Below the pieces are notes generated by a model. The model saw nothing but the letters and a program-made list of their open reading frames with translations. It was not told where the DNA came from and did no database searches. Shown in pieces: positions 51,056 through 59,898 of a stretch of DNA of 64,000 bases. A program made the translations under genes and the position numbers. Position 1 is the stretch's first letter. Every line of letters begins with the position of its first letter. The stretch is taken from assembly GCA_963795335.1 (NCBI GenBank), contig CAWCHI010000018.1, forward strand, positions 1 to 64,000, given 5' to 3'. This DNA is from Trebonia sp963795335 (GTDB taxonomy: Bacteria; Actinomycetota; Actinomycetes; Streptosporangiales; Streptosporangiaceae).

Positions 51056-51262
51056 CTACGCCTGCTTGACGCGGACGATGAAATCCCGCCAGGCTCCGGC
51101 GGGGAACCTGAGTTGGCCCTCCGCCGGGCTGACCGTGTCCCGGACCACTACCGCGTTGATGACCGTTGCGGCCTCCACACACGCGCCGTTGGAGATGCTG
51201 AAGGTGGACTTACGCCAACCGGGAATGCCCTCGGACTGTTCGGTTTCCGGCACTCGCATCAC
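51056..51262 (-). CDS. DUF397 protein (copy 1)
   Basis: The ~67-residue product has GWRKSTFSISNGACVEAATV then VVVRDTVSPAEGQLRFPAGA and WRDFIVRVKQA, the complete DUF397 pattern (WrkSsfS...gCVEva...vavRDSk...l.f....W..F). The start is either GTG 51262 or ATG 51259. DUF397 proteins pair with XRE/DUF5753 regulators in actinomycete developmental control. Confidence 0.92.
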   Translation of the reverse strand: MMRVPETEQSEGIPGWRKSTFSISNGACVEAATVINAVVVRDTVSPAEGQLRFPAGAWRDFIVRVKQA

Positions 51263-51402
51263 TCCGAATCGAAGATGATCGAAATGTCAGAGTAGCACCC
51301 GTAAAGCGAAATCTCCGTGGACACGACGTGTCGCAGGCGGGCGGGGCGGGTGACAGTTGACCAACGGAGAATGAGGACCGGAAGCCAAAGCCGGAGCCGG
51401 GC

Positions 51403-51618
51403 CTAGCGAGACGGGTCGAACCGGCCACGCTTGGCCGAGTCGATGAAACCCTGCCAGACCTCAGGTGCGTAGTGAACGGCCGGCCCCGAGGGGTCGACCG
51501 AGTCGCGCACCAGCACGCGCGCGCTGGCCGTGGCGACCTCGACGCACGCTCCGTTACCGATGCTGCGGCGCGCTTTGCGCCAGTTATTTGCGGGCACCTG
51601 GGCATCCGTAGGTGACAT
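51403..51618 (-). CDS. DUF397 protein (copy 2)
   Basis: From ATG 51618: NNWRKARRSIGNGACVEVAT, then ARVLVRDSVDPSGPAVHYAP and EVWQGFIDSAKRG. Same family as the next gene, separate enough in sequence not to be a recent duplication. It lies between the XRE gene (305 bp upstream) and the second DUF397 gene. Confidence 0.92.
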   Translation of the reverse strand: MSPTDAQVPANNWRKARRSIGNGACVEVATASARVLVRDSVDPSGPAVHYAPEVWQGFIDSAKRGRFDPSR

Positions 51619-51923
51619 TATGAGTGACCTTGTCCTTTGAGGCGATGCGAAATATTGGTCAGGCCGCCGCGAATCCGCAATTTGACACCCACTGCCGCCC
51701 GTCTCGGCAGAAGCGCTGAGGCTGCCTTGGTCAAACGGTTTCATCATAGAGGTGGGAGACCCGGCCCGAGGTGCGGGTCCCCGGACTCGCCGTAGACGCG
51801 ATTGTAAAGACTCTGTGTCGCCGAGATGCCGCGCCAGCCAGCCAGCGGCTCCCCAGCGGACACTTCGATCGATGTCCAACATCCCGTCACTCTGCGTTAC
51901 TACCGCAGGTGCGCACGTCTCAT

Positions 51924-52781
51924 TCATGTCGCGTACGCATCGCGGCTCCGGGCCAGCATCTCGGCCGAGTCTTGTGGACTGAGGGCCAGGCTGCGCAGCT
52001 CCTCGAGCACCAGCTGGTACTGGTCGAGGTCATCCTTGCGTTCCAGGTAGATGTGGCCCGCCAGGCCCTCCACGTACACCACAGGCGCCTGGCTGGCGAA
52101 CTCCAGGATGGTGAAATTGCTCTCCAGGGCGGCATGGGCGCCCTTCGAAAAAGGAAGCACCTGGACCGTCAGGCCGGGCCGCGTTCCTTCCTCGATAAGC
52201 CGCTGCAGCTGCTCACGCATGACGGCGGCCCCACCCACCTGCCGGTGCAGGACCGCCTCGTCGAGGATGATCTCAAGCCGGGGCGGATTTTCCCTGTTCA
52301 AGATCTGCTGCCGGGTTTTGCGCTCTTCGACCCGCTCCTCGATGACCAGGTCATCGAGCCTTGGGATGGCGCCCTTGTGCAGGGCTCGCGTGTAATCGGC
52401 GGTCTGCACGAGTCCCGGGACAACGGACAAGTGAAACAGGCGCAGTGACGTGGCCTCTTGCTCGAAACCCACGTAGTTCATGTGCGCGAGCGGGACGGTG
52501 AACGACTGGCCCTGCCACCAGCCTTGCTGCTTGCCCTCACGGGCCAGCTGCATCAGGTAGGCGACCTGGGCCTCGTCGGTGACGCCGTAGATACCGCCCA
52601 GGTCACGGATGTCCCGCGGCGTTGCCCCGCGCTGCCCAGTCTCCATCCGGCTCACCTTGGACGGCGAGCACAGCAGCCTCTCCGCTACTTGCTCAACCGT
52701 GAGCCCCTGCTCGAGCCGAAGCGCCCGCAAGCGGGCGCCGAGCTCCCGTCGACGGAGTGTAGGGCTGCGCACATCCGGCAC
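51924..52781 (-). CDS. XRE-family regulator with DUF5753 domain
   Basis: The 285-residue protein has an N-terminal HTH (LGARLRALRLEQGLTVEQVA, LLCSPSKVSRMETGQ) and then the DUF5753 domain: LFHLSVVPGLVQTADYTRAL, RQILNRENPPRLEIILDEAV, LHRQVGGAAVMREQLQRL, TVQVLPFSKGAH. DUF5753 binds an unknown ligand, and the adjacent DUF397 protein is the usual partner (WhiJ-type systems). Directly upstream, TGGCACATGAG and TTGGCACTTGCC near 52875-52911 look like imperfect direct repeats that may be its operators. Confidence 0.93.
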   Translation of the reverse strand: MPDVRSPTLRRRELGARLRALRLEQGLTVEQVAERLLCSPSKVSRMETGQRGATPRDIRDLGGIYGVTDEAQVAYLMQLAREGKQQGWWQGQSFTVPLAHMNYVGFEQEATSLRLFHLSVVPGLVQTADYTRALHKGAIPRLDDLVIEERVEERKTRQQILNRENPPRLEIILDEAVLHRQVGGAAVMREQLQRLIEEGTRPGLTVQVLPFSKGAHAALESNFTILEFASQAPVVYVEGLAGHIYLERKDDLDQYQLVLEELRSLALSPQDSAEMLARSRDAYAT

Positions 52782-53268
52782 TGGAGGTCGCTTCCTTCCG
52801 CATCAGGTGCTACCGGCGGCCACTGGTACAGCAAGGGTCCCAACCTCTAGGGTTAGGCCACTGTTACATGACTCTGGCACATGAGTATGTCACTTGAATT
52901 TGGCACTTGCCAACCGCACATGCTCAAGGCACTATCGAATCAGATAGCAGTAGGCACCCTCAAGCGACCCGCCGACAAAGGGGTCGAGCGGTGACCCGAG
53001 GTTACCGATCATTGATCGTTGGCCTCGGGTGTCGTGCGAGCCGGAGGTTGAAAAGGGGTTATGCCATCACTGCACTTGTCTCGCGTCCGCCGCGAACGGG
53101 GGTGGACGGACGCCTCCCTGTCGTCAGGGCGAGACCAACAGCCATCCTGAACATTCCTGCGTCGCGCCGAAGAACCGGCCGGCCCTGGAAACAGCGCTGG
53201 GCCGGTGCTGCCACACCGACCCAGCGAACAGCATCTGCCACCCCTGGAAGCGCCAAGAGAGGCTCGAC
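52782..53268. other. Divergent intergenic region with a nested dyad
   Basis: No gene is seen. It contains a 37-bp nested dyad (52994-53030) and the GGCAC half-sites near the XRE start, and must hold the XRE promoter and possibly that of the transfer-like gene. Confidence 0.45.
52994..53030. promoter_or_regulatory. 37-bp nested inverted repeat
   Basis: Outer arms ACCCGAGG/CCTCGGGT (52994-53001, 53023-53030) and inner arms CGATCA-T-TGATCG (53006-53018) share one exact centre at 53012. The TTAC and TTGG between them do not pair. Two concentric perfect dyads are rare by chance; an operator for a dimer or tetramer, or an RNA hairpin, is plausible. Confidence 0.55.
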
Positions 53269-54406
53269 GTGTCTCACCGTACCAACCTGTTCAGAAAAGA
53301 CAACCCTGGCGGGCCGATAAGTAACGTCACGGAAACGAAGAAGGTTCCTGGAACCGCGTTTCACCTGGCCGCGGCGATCGGCTCGGCCAGCGTGACCATC
53401 CCCCCCGTTGGCGGCCGCGTCCGTGGCTGCTGTGGCATCTGCGTCTCCTGGCTGCTCGGGCTGCCGCGCCGGGCCGGCAGGCGCTGGTACCGGATGAACG
53501 ACGCCGAGGCCGGCTGGCGCGGCTGGCAAGTGACGGAGACCTACGCCGGGCTGGGACGCCAGTACCGTGACGCCCGGTTCGATGCCCTGCGGCTCGACCC
53601 GACGCTTCGCCGCGAGGAACTCCTGGGCGGCCAGCCAGCCTCCGGACCCGCGGGCCCAGGTCAACCTGAATGCCCGTGCACGGGAGAGCGGTTATGGAGG
53701 CCAGCGGCGGCAGCACCGGGTAGATCCCGGGGTGCTCACCACGCTGGAGACCGCTCTGCGCGAAGTGCACCGCCCGGGGCTGCTGGAGACGGCCTGGAAC
53801 TGGCGCCGGGAAACAGCCCTCTGTGCCGGCTCCGCCACCGCCGCCGGGGTCGTCATCACTCTCTGCGGCCCGATCGGGCTAGCCGGCCTCACGGCGGCCG
53901 TGCTAGTGATCCTGACTGCCTTGCTGTGCGGCCGGTCAACCCGTCCCTGGCTCATCTCCTGGGCCTGGTGGCTTGTCACCCCGCACCGGGTGCGCGCGGG
54001 GTGTGTCCATGCATGGGTCCAGAACCGCTACGGCCGCATCCCGGTCATCGTGTCCACTACCCCCACCCGCTATGGGCAGAAGGTCCGGCTCTGGCTCAGA
54101 GCGGGGCTCACGGTCGCCGACCTGGAAACAGCGAGGGAGGTGATCGCGAGTGCCTGCTGGGCGACGGAGGTTCGCGTGGTGCCCAACCTGCGCTATGCGC
54201 ACCTGGTCACGCTGCAGATCATCAGAACGCCGCAGCCGGACCAGGCGCGGCCGACACCGCTCGTATGGCCCGACCCGCGTAACGTCACGGGCAGCGGCCG
54301 CAGTGACCCGGACACCGAGGACCGAGATACGGCGCACTGGCTGGAAGTGCCCCGGCCGCGCCTAGCCGGGAGCGACGCCTGGCTGCGACCAGACGCCGGC
54401 CGCTGA
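53269..54406 (+). CDS. Transfer-element-type membrane protein (upstream of FtsK/Tra in AICEs), frameshifted
   Basis: GTG 53269 follows GAGAGG. The first frame runs to about 53660 (WRGWQVTETYAGLGRQYRDA, RFDALRLDPTLRREELLGG). The second goes on with PGVLTTLETALREVHRPGLL, two membrane helices (AATAAGVVITLCGPIGLAGL-like, TAAVLVILTALLCG) and WVQNRYGRIPVIVSTTPTRY, RLWLRAGLTVADLETAREVI, VVPNLRYAHLVTLQIIR. This end is like the N-terminal part of actinomycete AICE transfer proteins just before an FtsK/TraB motor. No motor follows. One base change near 53660 separates the frames. Confidence 0.55.
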
Positions 54407-54421
54407 GTCCGAACTCCGTCG

Positions 54422-54464
54422 AACAGCCAGAACGGGGCGCCTGCGGGGCACCGCTCTGGCTGTT
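54422..54464. terminator. Bidirectional terminator hairpin
   Basis: AACAGCCAGA and TCTGGCTGTT form a perfect 10-bp stem around a GC-rich loop, between the convergent transfer-like and iron-sulfur genes. Confidence 0.8.
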
Positions 54465-54484
54465 GCGATGGTGCGGCTCGCCGC

Positions 54485-56656
54485 TCAGGCCTCGTTCGGG
54501 CCGCCTGCCGCGGGGGCAGCGCCCTCGCGGAGCTTGACCGCCCGGATGAGGAGCTGGGAGACGTCGATGACCTCGAGGCTTTCCTTGGCCTGGCCGGCCG
54601 CCTTCTTGGCATTGACTGCGTCGCCGAGCATCACCATGCAGTAAGGGCAGGCAGTGGAGACGGTGTCCGGGTCCAGGGCGAGGGCCTCGTCGATCCGCTC
54701 CTCGTTGATCCGCTTCCCGGTCCGCTCCTCGAGCCACATCCGGGCCCCGCCGGCGCCGCAGCAGAAGCCCTTGCCCTTGCAGCGGTGCATTTCCTCGGCC
54801 TGGGTGCCGGGGACGGCGTCGATGATCTGCCGGGGCGGGGTGTAGATCTTGTTGTGCCGGCCGAGGAAGCACGGGTCGTGGTAAGTGATCTTCTCATCCA
54901 CCGGGTTGACCGGGGTGAGCTTGCCCTCCTCGACCAGGTGGGCCAGCAGCTGGGTGTGGTGGATGACCTCGTAGTTGCCGCCCAGCTGCGGGTACTCGCG
55001 GCTGATGGTGTTGAAGCAGTGCGGGCAGGAGGCGATGACCTTCTTGCCGCTCCCCCTGGCCACCCCGGCCTCATTCAGGGTCTCGATATTCTGCTGGGCC
55101 AGCATGGAGAAGACGAACTCGTTGCCCAGCCGGCGGGCCGGGTCGCCGGTGCAGGTCTCGGCCGGGCCGAGGACCGCGAACTTGACCCCGGCGATGTTCA
55201 GCAGCTCGGCGATCGACTTGGTGGCCTTCTTCGCCCGGTCCTCCAGCGCCCCGGCGCAGCCGACCCAGTACAGGTACTCCACGTCCTCGGGGATCTTGCC
55301 GTCGACGATCTGGACCTCGAAGTCAACCTCGGTGATCCAGTCGGCCCGGCGGTCCTCGGCCATGCCCCATGGGTTGCCCCGGCGCTCCAGGTTGTTCAGC
55401 ATCCCGGTCGCCTCGGTCGGGAACGCCGACTCGACCAGGACCTGGTGGCGGCGCATCCCGTTGATGTGGTCGATGTGCTCGATGTCGACCGGGCACTCAT
55501 TCACGCACGCGCCGCAGTTGGTGCAGGCCCAGATCACCTCGGGGTCGATGACGCCCATCTCCGCCACCCCGCCGACCAGCGGCCGGGTCGCCTCGGCCTT
55601 GATCAGGTCCGACAGGCTGTCGCGCTTGTCCTCATCGGCCAGCAGGTAGGGCGCCTTGGCCAGGGCGTGGTCGCGCAGGTCGAGGATGACCTGCTTGGGC
55701 GACAGCGGCTTGCCGGTGATCCAGGCCGGGCACTGCGACTGGCAGCGGCCGCACTCGGTGCAGGTCCCCAGGTCCAGGAACCCCTTCCAGGTCAGGTCCT
55801 CGATCTTGCCGAGGCCGAACACGTCGGTGTCCGGGTCGGCCTCCTCGAAGTCCAGCACCTTGCCGCCCGACCGCATCGGCTCCAGCGGGCCGAGCGCGTT
55901 GGGACGGCGCGAGAACGCCACGTTGAGGCCGGCCAGGAAGATGTGCATGTGCTTGGAGTAGCTCACGAAGACCAGGAATCCCATGATCACCGCGAGGTTG
56001 AGCAGGATGAACACGACCTCCAGCACGCTGTTGACCCCGTAGCCCAGCGGGTGCAGCCACTTGCCGACCACCCAGGACGCGAACGGCCAGGCGCCGTCAT
56101 GCTCGTACGGGAAGACACCAGTGTTCTCCTGCGCGCCCCGGTACAGCAGCAAGGTGATGATGACCAGGCTGATCATCCCCAGCGTGATCCAGGCGGCACG
56201 GGTGTGCGAGCCGAAGAACCGCGACCGGCGGCCTTCCTTATGCGGGTTGTTGCGGAGGCGGATGATCGTGAAGGTCGTGATGCCACACAGGACGCCGACC
56301 GCGAACAGGTCCTCGATGAACCCGATGCCCGCCCACGTCCCGATCCCGGGAATCGAGAACGTCCGCTGGAACAGCGACCCGTAGACCTCGATAATCGTCA
56401 GCAGCAGCACGATGAAGCCCCAGAAGGTGGCCGCGTGGGCCATCCCCGGCACGGTCCACTTCAGCAGCTTGCGCTGCCCGATCACCTCGGTCGCCTGCAC
56501 CTCCAGGTCGCCGCCCGGGTGCTCGCGCACGTAGGCAAGGCGCTCCGGGGCGGGCTGGCCGGTAAACGCGAGCCGCTTCAGCCACCAGAACCGGCGGCCC
56601 GCGATCGCGAGCGCCGCCGCCGTCAGCACCAGGCCGACCACCATCCGCAGGACCAC
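54485..56656 (-). CDS. Membrane-bound heterodisulfide-reductase-like iron-sulfur oxidoreductase
   Basis: GTG 56656 has AAGGAGGT five bases upstream. The ~723-residue protein has five or six N-terminal helices (nitrate-reductase gamma/HdrE-type), then two 4Fe-4S motifs (CTECGRCQSQCP, CTNCGACVNECP), then two CCG domains: LYWVGCAGA...TCTGDPARR, SCPHCFNTI; HDPCFLGRHNKIY...CCGAGGARMW, ACPYC. This architecture occurs in actinobacterial proteins next to Etf or acyl-CoA dehydrogenase genes and passes electrons from flavoproteins to the quinone pool. The partner here may be the acyl-CoA dehydrogenase at 30.5 kb (inference). Confidence 0.9.
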   Translation of the reverse strand: MVLRMVVGLVLTAAALAIAGRRFWWLKRLAFTGQPAPERLAYVREHPGGDLEVQATEVIGQRKLLKWTVPGMAHAATFWGFIVLLLTIIEVYGSLFQRTFSIPGIGTWAGIGFIEDLFAVGVLCGITTFTIIRLRNNPHKEGRRSRFFGSHTRAAWITLGMISLVIITLLLYRGAQENTGVFPYEHDGAWPFASWVVGKWLHPLGYGVNSVLEVVFILLNLAVIMGFLVFVSYSKHMHIFLAGLNVAFSRRPNALGPLEPMRSGGKVLDFEEADPDTDVFGLGKIEDLTWKGFLDLGTCTECGRCQSQCPAWITGKPLSPKQVILDLRDHALAKAPYLLADEDKRDSLSDLIKAEATRPLVGGVAEMGVIDPEVIWACTNCGACVNECPVDIEHIDHINGMRRHQVLVESAFPTEATGMLNNLERRGNPWGMAEDRRADWITEVDFEVQIVDGKIPEDVEYLYWVGCAGALEDRAKKATKSIAELLNIAGVKFAVLGPAETCTGDPARRLGNEFVFSMLAQQNIETLNEAGVARGSGKKVIASCPHCFNTISREYPQLGGNYEVIHHTQLLAHLVEEGKLTPVNPVDEKITYHDPCFLGRHNKIYTPPRQIIDAVPGTQAEEMHRCKGKGFCCGAGGARMWLEERTGKRINEERIDEALALDPDTVSTACPYCMVMLGDAVNAKKAAGQAKESLEVIDVSQLLIRAVKLREGAAPAAGGPNEA

Positions 56657-57162
56657 GCGCAACCTCCTTGTTTGCCTGACCGCTAAGCCTAACGGCGTTG
56701 CCGGTGATGCCCAAGATCTCCCGATCGTGGTGCTGGACACGCTGACGGGCGGGCCACCACCACCGGGCCGGGAGGACCCGGGCCGGCAGATGTCCCTCCA
56801 GGTACGTTTCCCCAGCTAGGACCGGGTCGGGCGGGACTCGGGAGTGGCCGCCGCCGGGACACCCGGCCGCACAATCAGTTCTAAAAATTGATTCTAATAC
56901 TCGCGGGTAACATAGCGCCAGGCGGCCCTGCGTGCAGCCGGCGGTACCGGGGACCGCGCCGCGCGGTCGGTAGCCCGAACGGGGCGTGGCCAGGCCCGGC
57001 TCGGCCCGTGACAGGAGCCGCCCAGGGCGGATCCCGAGACCGGGCACTCAGCTTTCCCCTGGCATCCGGCCTGGTCACCCGCGTTGCCGGGCGGATTCTG
57101 ACGGGGCCTGGGCGGGCAGAAAGTTCCTTGGGCCGACGGGAATGATCCGCGGCCGAGAAAAG
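56657..57162. other. Intergenic region upstream of the dnaK promoter
   Basis: No gene recognised. It separates the divergent iron-sulfur and dnaK operons and holds the former's promoter. GC-rich short frames have no domain. Confidence 0.5.
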
Positions 57163-57183
57163 TTGAGCCTAAGTGACTCAAGT
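57163..57183. promoter_or_regulatory. HAIR element 1 (HspR operator)
   Basis: GTTGAGC-CTAAGTG-ACTCAAG matches the HAIR consensus CTTGAGT-N7-ACTCAAG at 12 of 14 positions. It ends 4 bp before the -35 box of the dnaK promoter. Confidence 0.9.
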
Positions 57184-57187
57184 CATT

Positions 57188-57216
57188 TGACAGCCGGGCT
57201 CGCCTCGGGCAGGCTT
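57188..57216 (+). promoter_or_regulatory. Predicted dnaK promoter
   Basis: A perfect -35 TTGACA (57188-57193), with a 17-bp spacer to CAGGCT (57211-57216), a weak -10. It lies between the two HAIR elements, so HspR binding to either would block polymerase. Confidence 0.6.
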
Positions 57217-57235
57217 GAGCCTGAAAGACTCAACT
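57215..57235. promoter_or_regulatory. HAIR element 2 (HspR operator)
   Basis: CTTGAGC-CTGAAAG-ACTCAAC matches the HAIR consensus at 12 of 14 positions and overlaps the -10/transcription-start region, 22 bp before the dnaK start codon. Confidence 0.9.
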
Positions 57236-57256
57236 TCAACCTTACAAGGACTGCTC

Positions 57257-59115
57257 ATGGCACGTGCGGTAGGTATTGACCTCGGGACGACCAACTCTGT
57301 GGTCGCTGTCCTCGAAGGCGGGGAGCCGACGGTCATCGCAAACGCGGAAGGCTCACGCACCACCCCCTCGGTGGTCGCGTTCGCCAAGAACGCTGAGGTG
57401 CTTGTCGGCGAGGTCGCCAAGCGCCAGGCCGTCACCAACGTGGACCGGACGATCCGCTCGGTCAAGCGGCACATGGGGACCGACTGGTCCGTCACCATCG
57501 ACGGCAAGAAGTTCAACCCCCAGCAGATCAGCGCGTTCATTCTGCAGAAGCTGAAGCGGGACGCCGAGGCGTACCTGGGCGAGAAGATCACCGACGCGGT
57601 GATCACCGTCCCGGCTTACTTCAGCGACGCGCAGCGGCAGGCGACCAAGGAGGCCGGGACGATCGCGGGCCTCAACGTCCTGCGCATCATCAACGAGCCG
57701 ACTTCGGCCGCGCTGGCTTACCACCTGGAGAAGGAGGGCACCGCCAAGATCCTGGTCTTCGACCTGGGCGGCGGCACCTTCGACGTCTCCCTCCTCGACG
57801 TCGGCGACGGCGTGGTCGAGGTCGAGGCGACCAGCGGCGACAACCACCTCGGGGGCGACGACTGGGACCAGCGGATCGTCGACTGGCTGGTACAGGACTT
57901 CAAGTCCGGCTACGGCATCGACCTGTCCAAGGACAAGATGGCCCTCCAGCGGCTGCGCGAGGCGGCCGAGAAGGCCAAGATCGAGCTTTCGCAGTCGATG
58001 GAGTCGCAGATCAACCTGCCTTACATCTCCCACGGCCCGGACGGACCCCTGCACCTGGACACCCGGCTCACCCGGGCCGAGTTCCAGCGCATGACCTCCG
58101 ACCTGCTCGACCGCTGCAAGGCCCCCTTCCAGCAGGTCATCAAGGACGCCAACACCAAGGTGGCCGACATCGACCACGTCGTCCTCGTCGGCGGATCCAC
58201 CCGGATGCCGGCCGTGGTCGACCTGGTCAAGTCGCTGACCGGCGGCAAGGAGCCGAACAAGGGCGTTAACCCGGACGAGGTCGTCGCCGTCGGCGCCTGC
58301 CTGCAGGCGGGCGTGCTCAAGGGCGAGGTCAAGGACATCCTGCTGCTCGACGTGACCCCGCTGTCGCTGGGCATCGAGACCAAGGGCGGGATCTTCACCA
58401 AGCTCATCGAGCGCAACACCACGATCCCGACCAAGAAGTCGGAGATCTTCACCACGGCCGATGACAACCAGCCGTCGGTGCAGATCCAGGTGTACCAGGG
58501 CGAGCGCGAGATCGCGGCCTACAACAAGAAGCTGGGCATGTTCGACCTGACCGGCATCGCGCCGGCCCCGCGCGGCATCCCGCAGATCGAGGTCGCGTTC
58601 GACATCGACGCCAACGGCATCGTGAGCGTGTCGGCCAAGGACCTGGGCACCGGCAAGCAGCAGTCGGTTCAGATCACCGGCGGCTCGTCGCTGTCCAAGG
58701 ACGACATCGACAAGATGGTCCGCGACGCCGAGGCCTACGCCGAGGAGGACCGCAAGCGCCGCGAGGAGGCCGAGGTCCGCAACCAGGCCGACACCCTCGT
58801 CTACTCGACCGAGAAGTTCCTGGCCGAGAACGACGAGAAGGTGCCCGCGGACGTCAAGTCCGAGGTGAACGAGGCCATCGCTGACCTCAAGAAGGCCATC
58901 GAGGGCAACGACATCGACGCCATCAAGACCGCCAGCGAGCACGCTGCCACCGTCAGCCAGAAGATGGGCAGCGCGATCTACGCCGCGGCCCAGGCCGAGC
59001 GGCAGGCCTCCGAGGGTGGTGCCGCCGAGGGCGGCGCCAGCTCCGAGGCTCCGCAGGAGGATGAGGCGTGGTGGACGCTGAGATCGTCGATGACGGTGAA
59101 GGCGGCAGCCACTGA
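57257..59115 (+). CDS. dnaK: Hsp70 chaperone DnaK, frameshift at the C-terminus
   Basis: ATG 57257 (MARAVGIDLGTTNSVVAVLE) follows AAGGACT. Phosphate-1, connect and adenosine motifs: DLGTTNS, IINEPTSAALAYHL, LVFDLGGGTFDVSLL, VVLVGGSTRMPAV. Substrate domain DVTPLSLGIETKGG. It is ~619 residues. Near 59066 one base is missing (GATGAGGCGTGG), so the proper tail VVDAEIVDDGEGGSH is out of frame and the raw frame overruns to 59161. The restored TGA overlaps the grpE ATG. Expressed under HspR. Confidence 0.97.
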
Positions 59116-59880
59116 TGACCGCACCCGAGGAGCCCGGCACGGGGCCGGTGATCCGCGATAACCGGCGGATCGACCCGGTGACCGGGCAGCCGCGGAGGGG
59201 CAGGCACGCGGCTTCCCAGCCGGCTGGCACCACTGGTGCCGGCCGGCCGGGGGGGCCCGGCCCGGCCGCCTCCGGCCCGACCAGGCAACGCAAAGGCGAG
59301 GAGGCAAACGTGCCAGCGGACGAGGTAACCGCGCCCGAAGGCGCGGCGGCTCCGGCCACGGCGCCCGCCGCGGCCAAGCAGGCGGAGGAGCCCGCCGCCA
59401 GCCAGCTGCAGCAGCAGCTGGCAGAGCGCACCGCTGACCTGCAGCGGCTCCAGGCGGAGTACGCCAACTACCGCAAGCGGGTCGACCGCGACCGCGTCAC
59501 CGTGCGCGAGCAGGCCGTCTCGGCCACACTGTCGGAGCTGCTGCCCGTCCTCGACGCGATCGGGCAGGCCCGCGAGCACGGCGAGCTGTCCGGCGGCTTC
59601 AAGTCGGTGGCGGACTCGCTGCAGGCGGCGGTGACCAAGCTCGGCCTGCGTCAGCTACGGGCAGCGCGGAGACGCCTTCGACCCGAAGATTCACGAGGCG
59701 CTGACGCACACCTATTCCGATGACGTCACCGAGGACACCTGCGTGGAGATCTTCCAGCCGGGTTACAAGGTGGGCGAGCGGATCCTGCGGCCGGCCCGCG
59801 TGGCCGTCGCGGCGCCAGCCACCGGGCCAGACGGAAGCGGTAACGCAGCCGGCTGGCCGACCGGAGAAGAGAACAACTAA
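59115..59880 (+). CDS. grpE: Nucleotide exchange factor GrpE, frameshifted
   Basis: The N-terminal ~85 residues are a disordered Pro/Ala-rich stretch. The GrpE coiled coil follows (SQLQQQLAERTADLQRLQAE, YANYRKRVDRDRVTVREQAV) with LLPVLDAIGQAREHGELSGGFK. Near 59650 a frame change turns it to an early stop at 59723. In the other frame SYGQRGDAFDPKIHEALTHT and VGERILRPARVAVA lead to TAA 59878-59880. It releases ADP from DnaK. Overlaps dnaK by 3 nt. Confidence 0.92.
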
Positions 59881-59898
59881 ACAGCCCAGCGAGGCCAG

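Noticed and set aside
57353..59467. A 704-codon antisense frame over dnaK and grpE.
   Set aside because: It mirrors dnaK codons, lacks a ribosome site and any domain. The same holds for the 688-codon antisense frame over clpB (61642-63708) and the 579-codon one over the acyl-CoA dehydrogenase (30599-32338).
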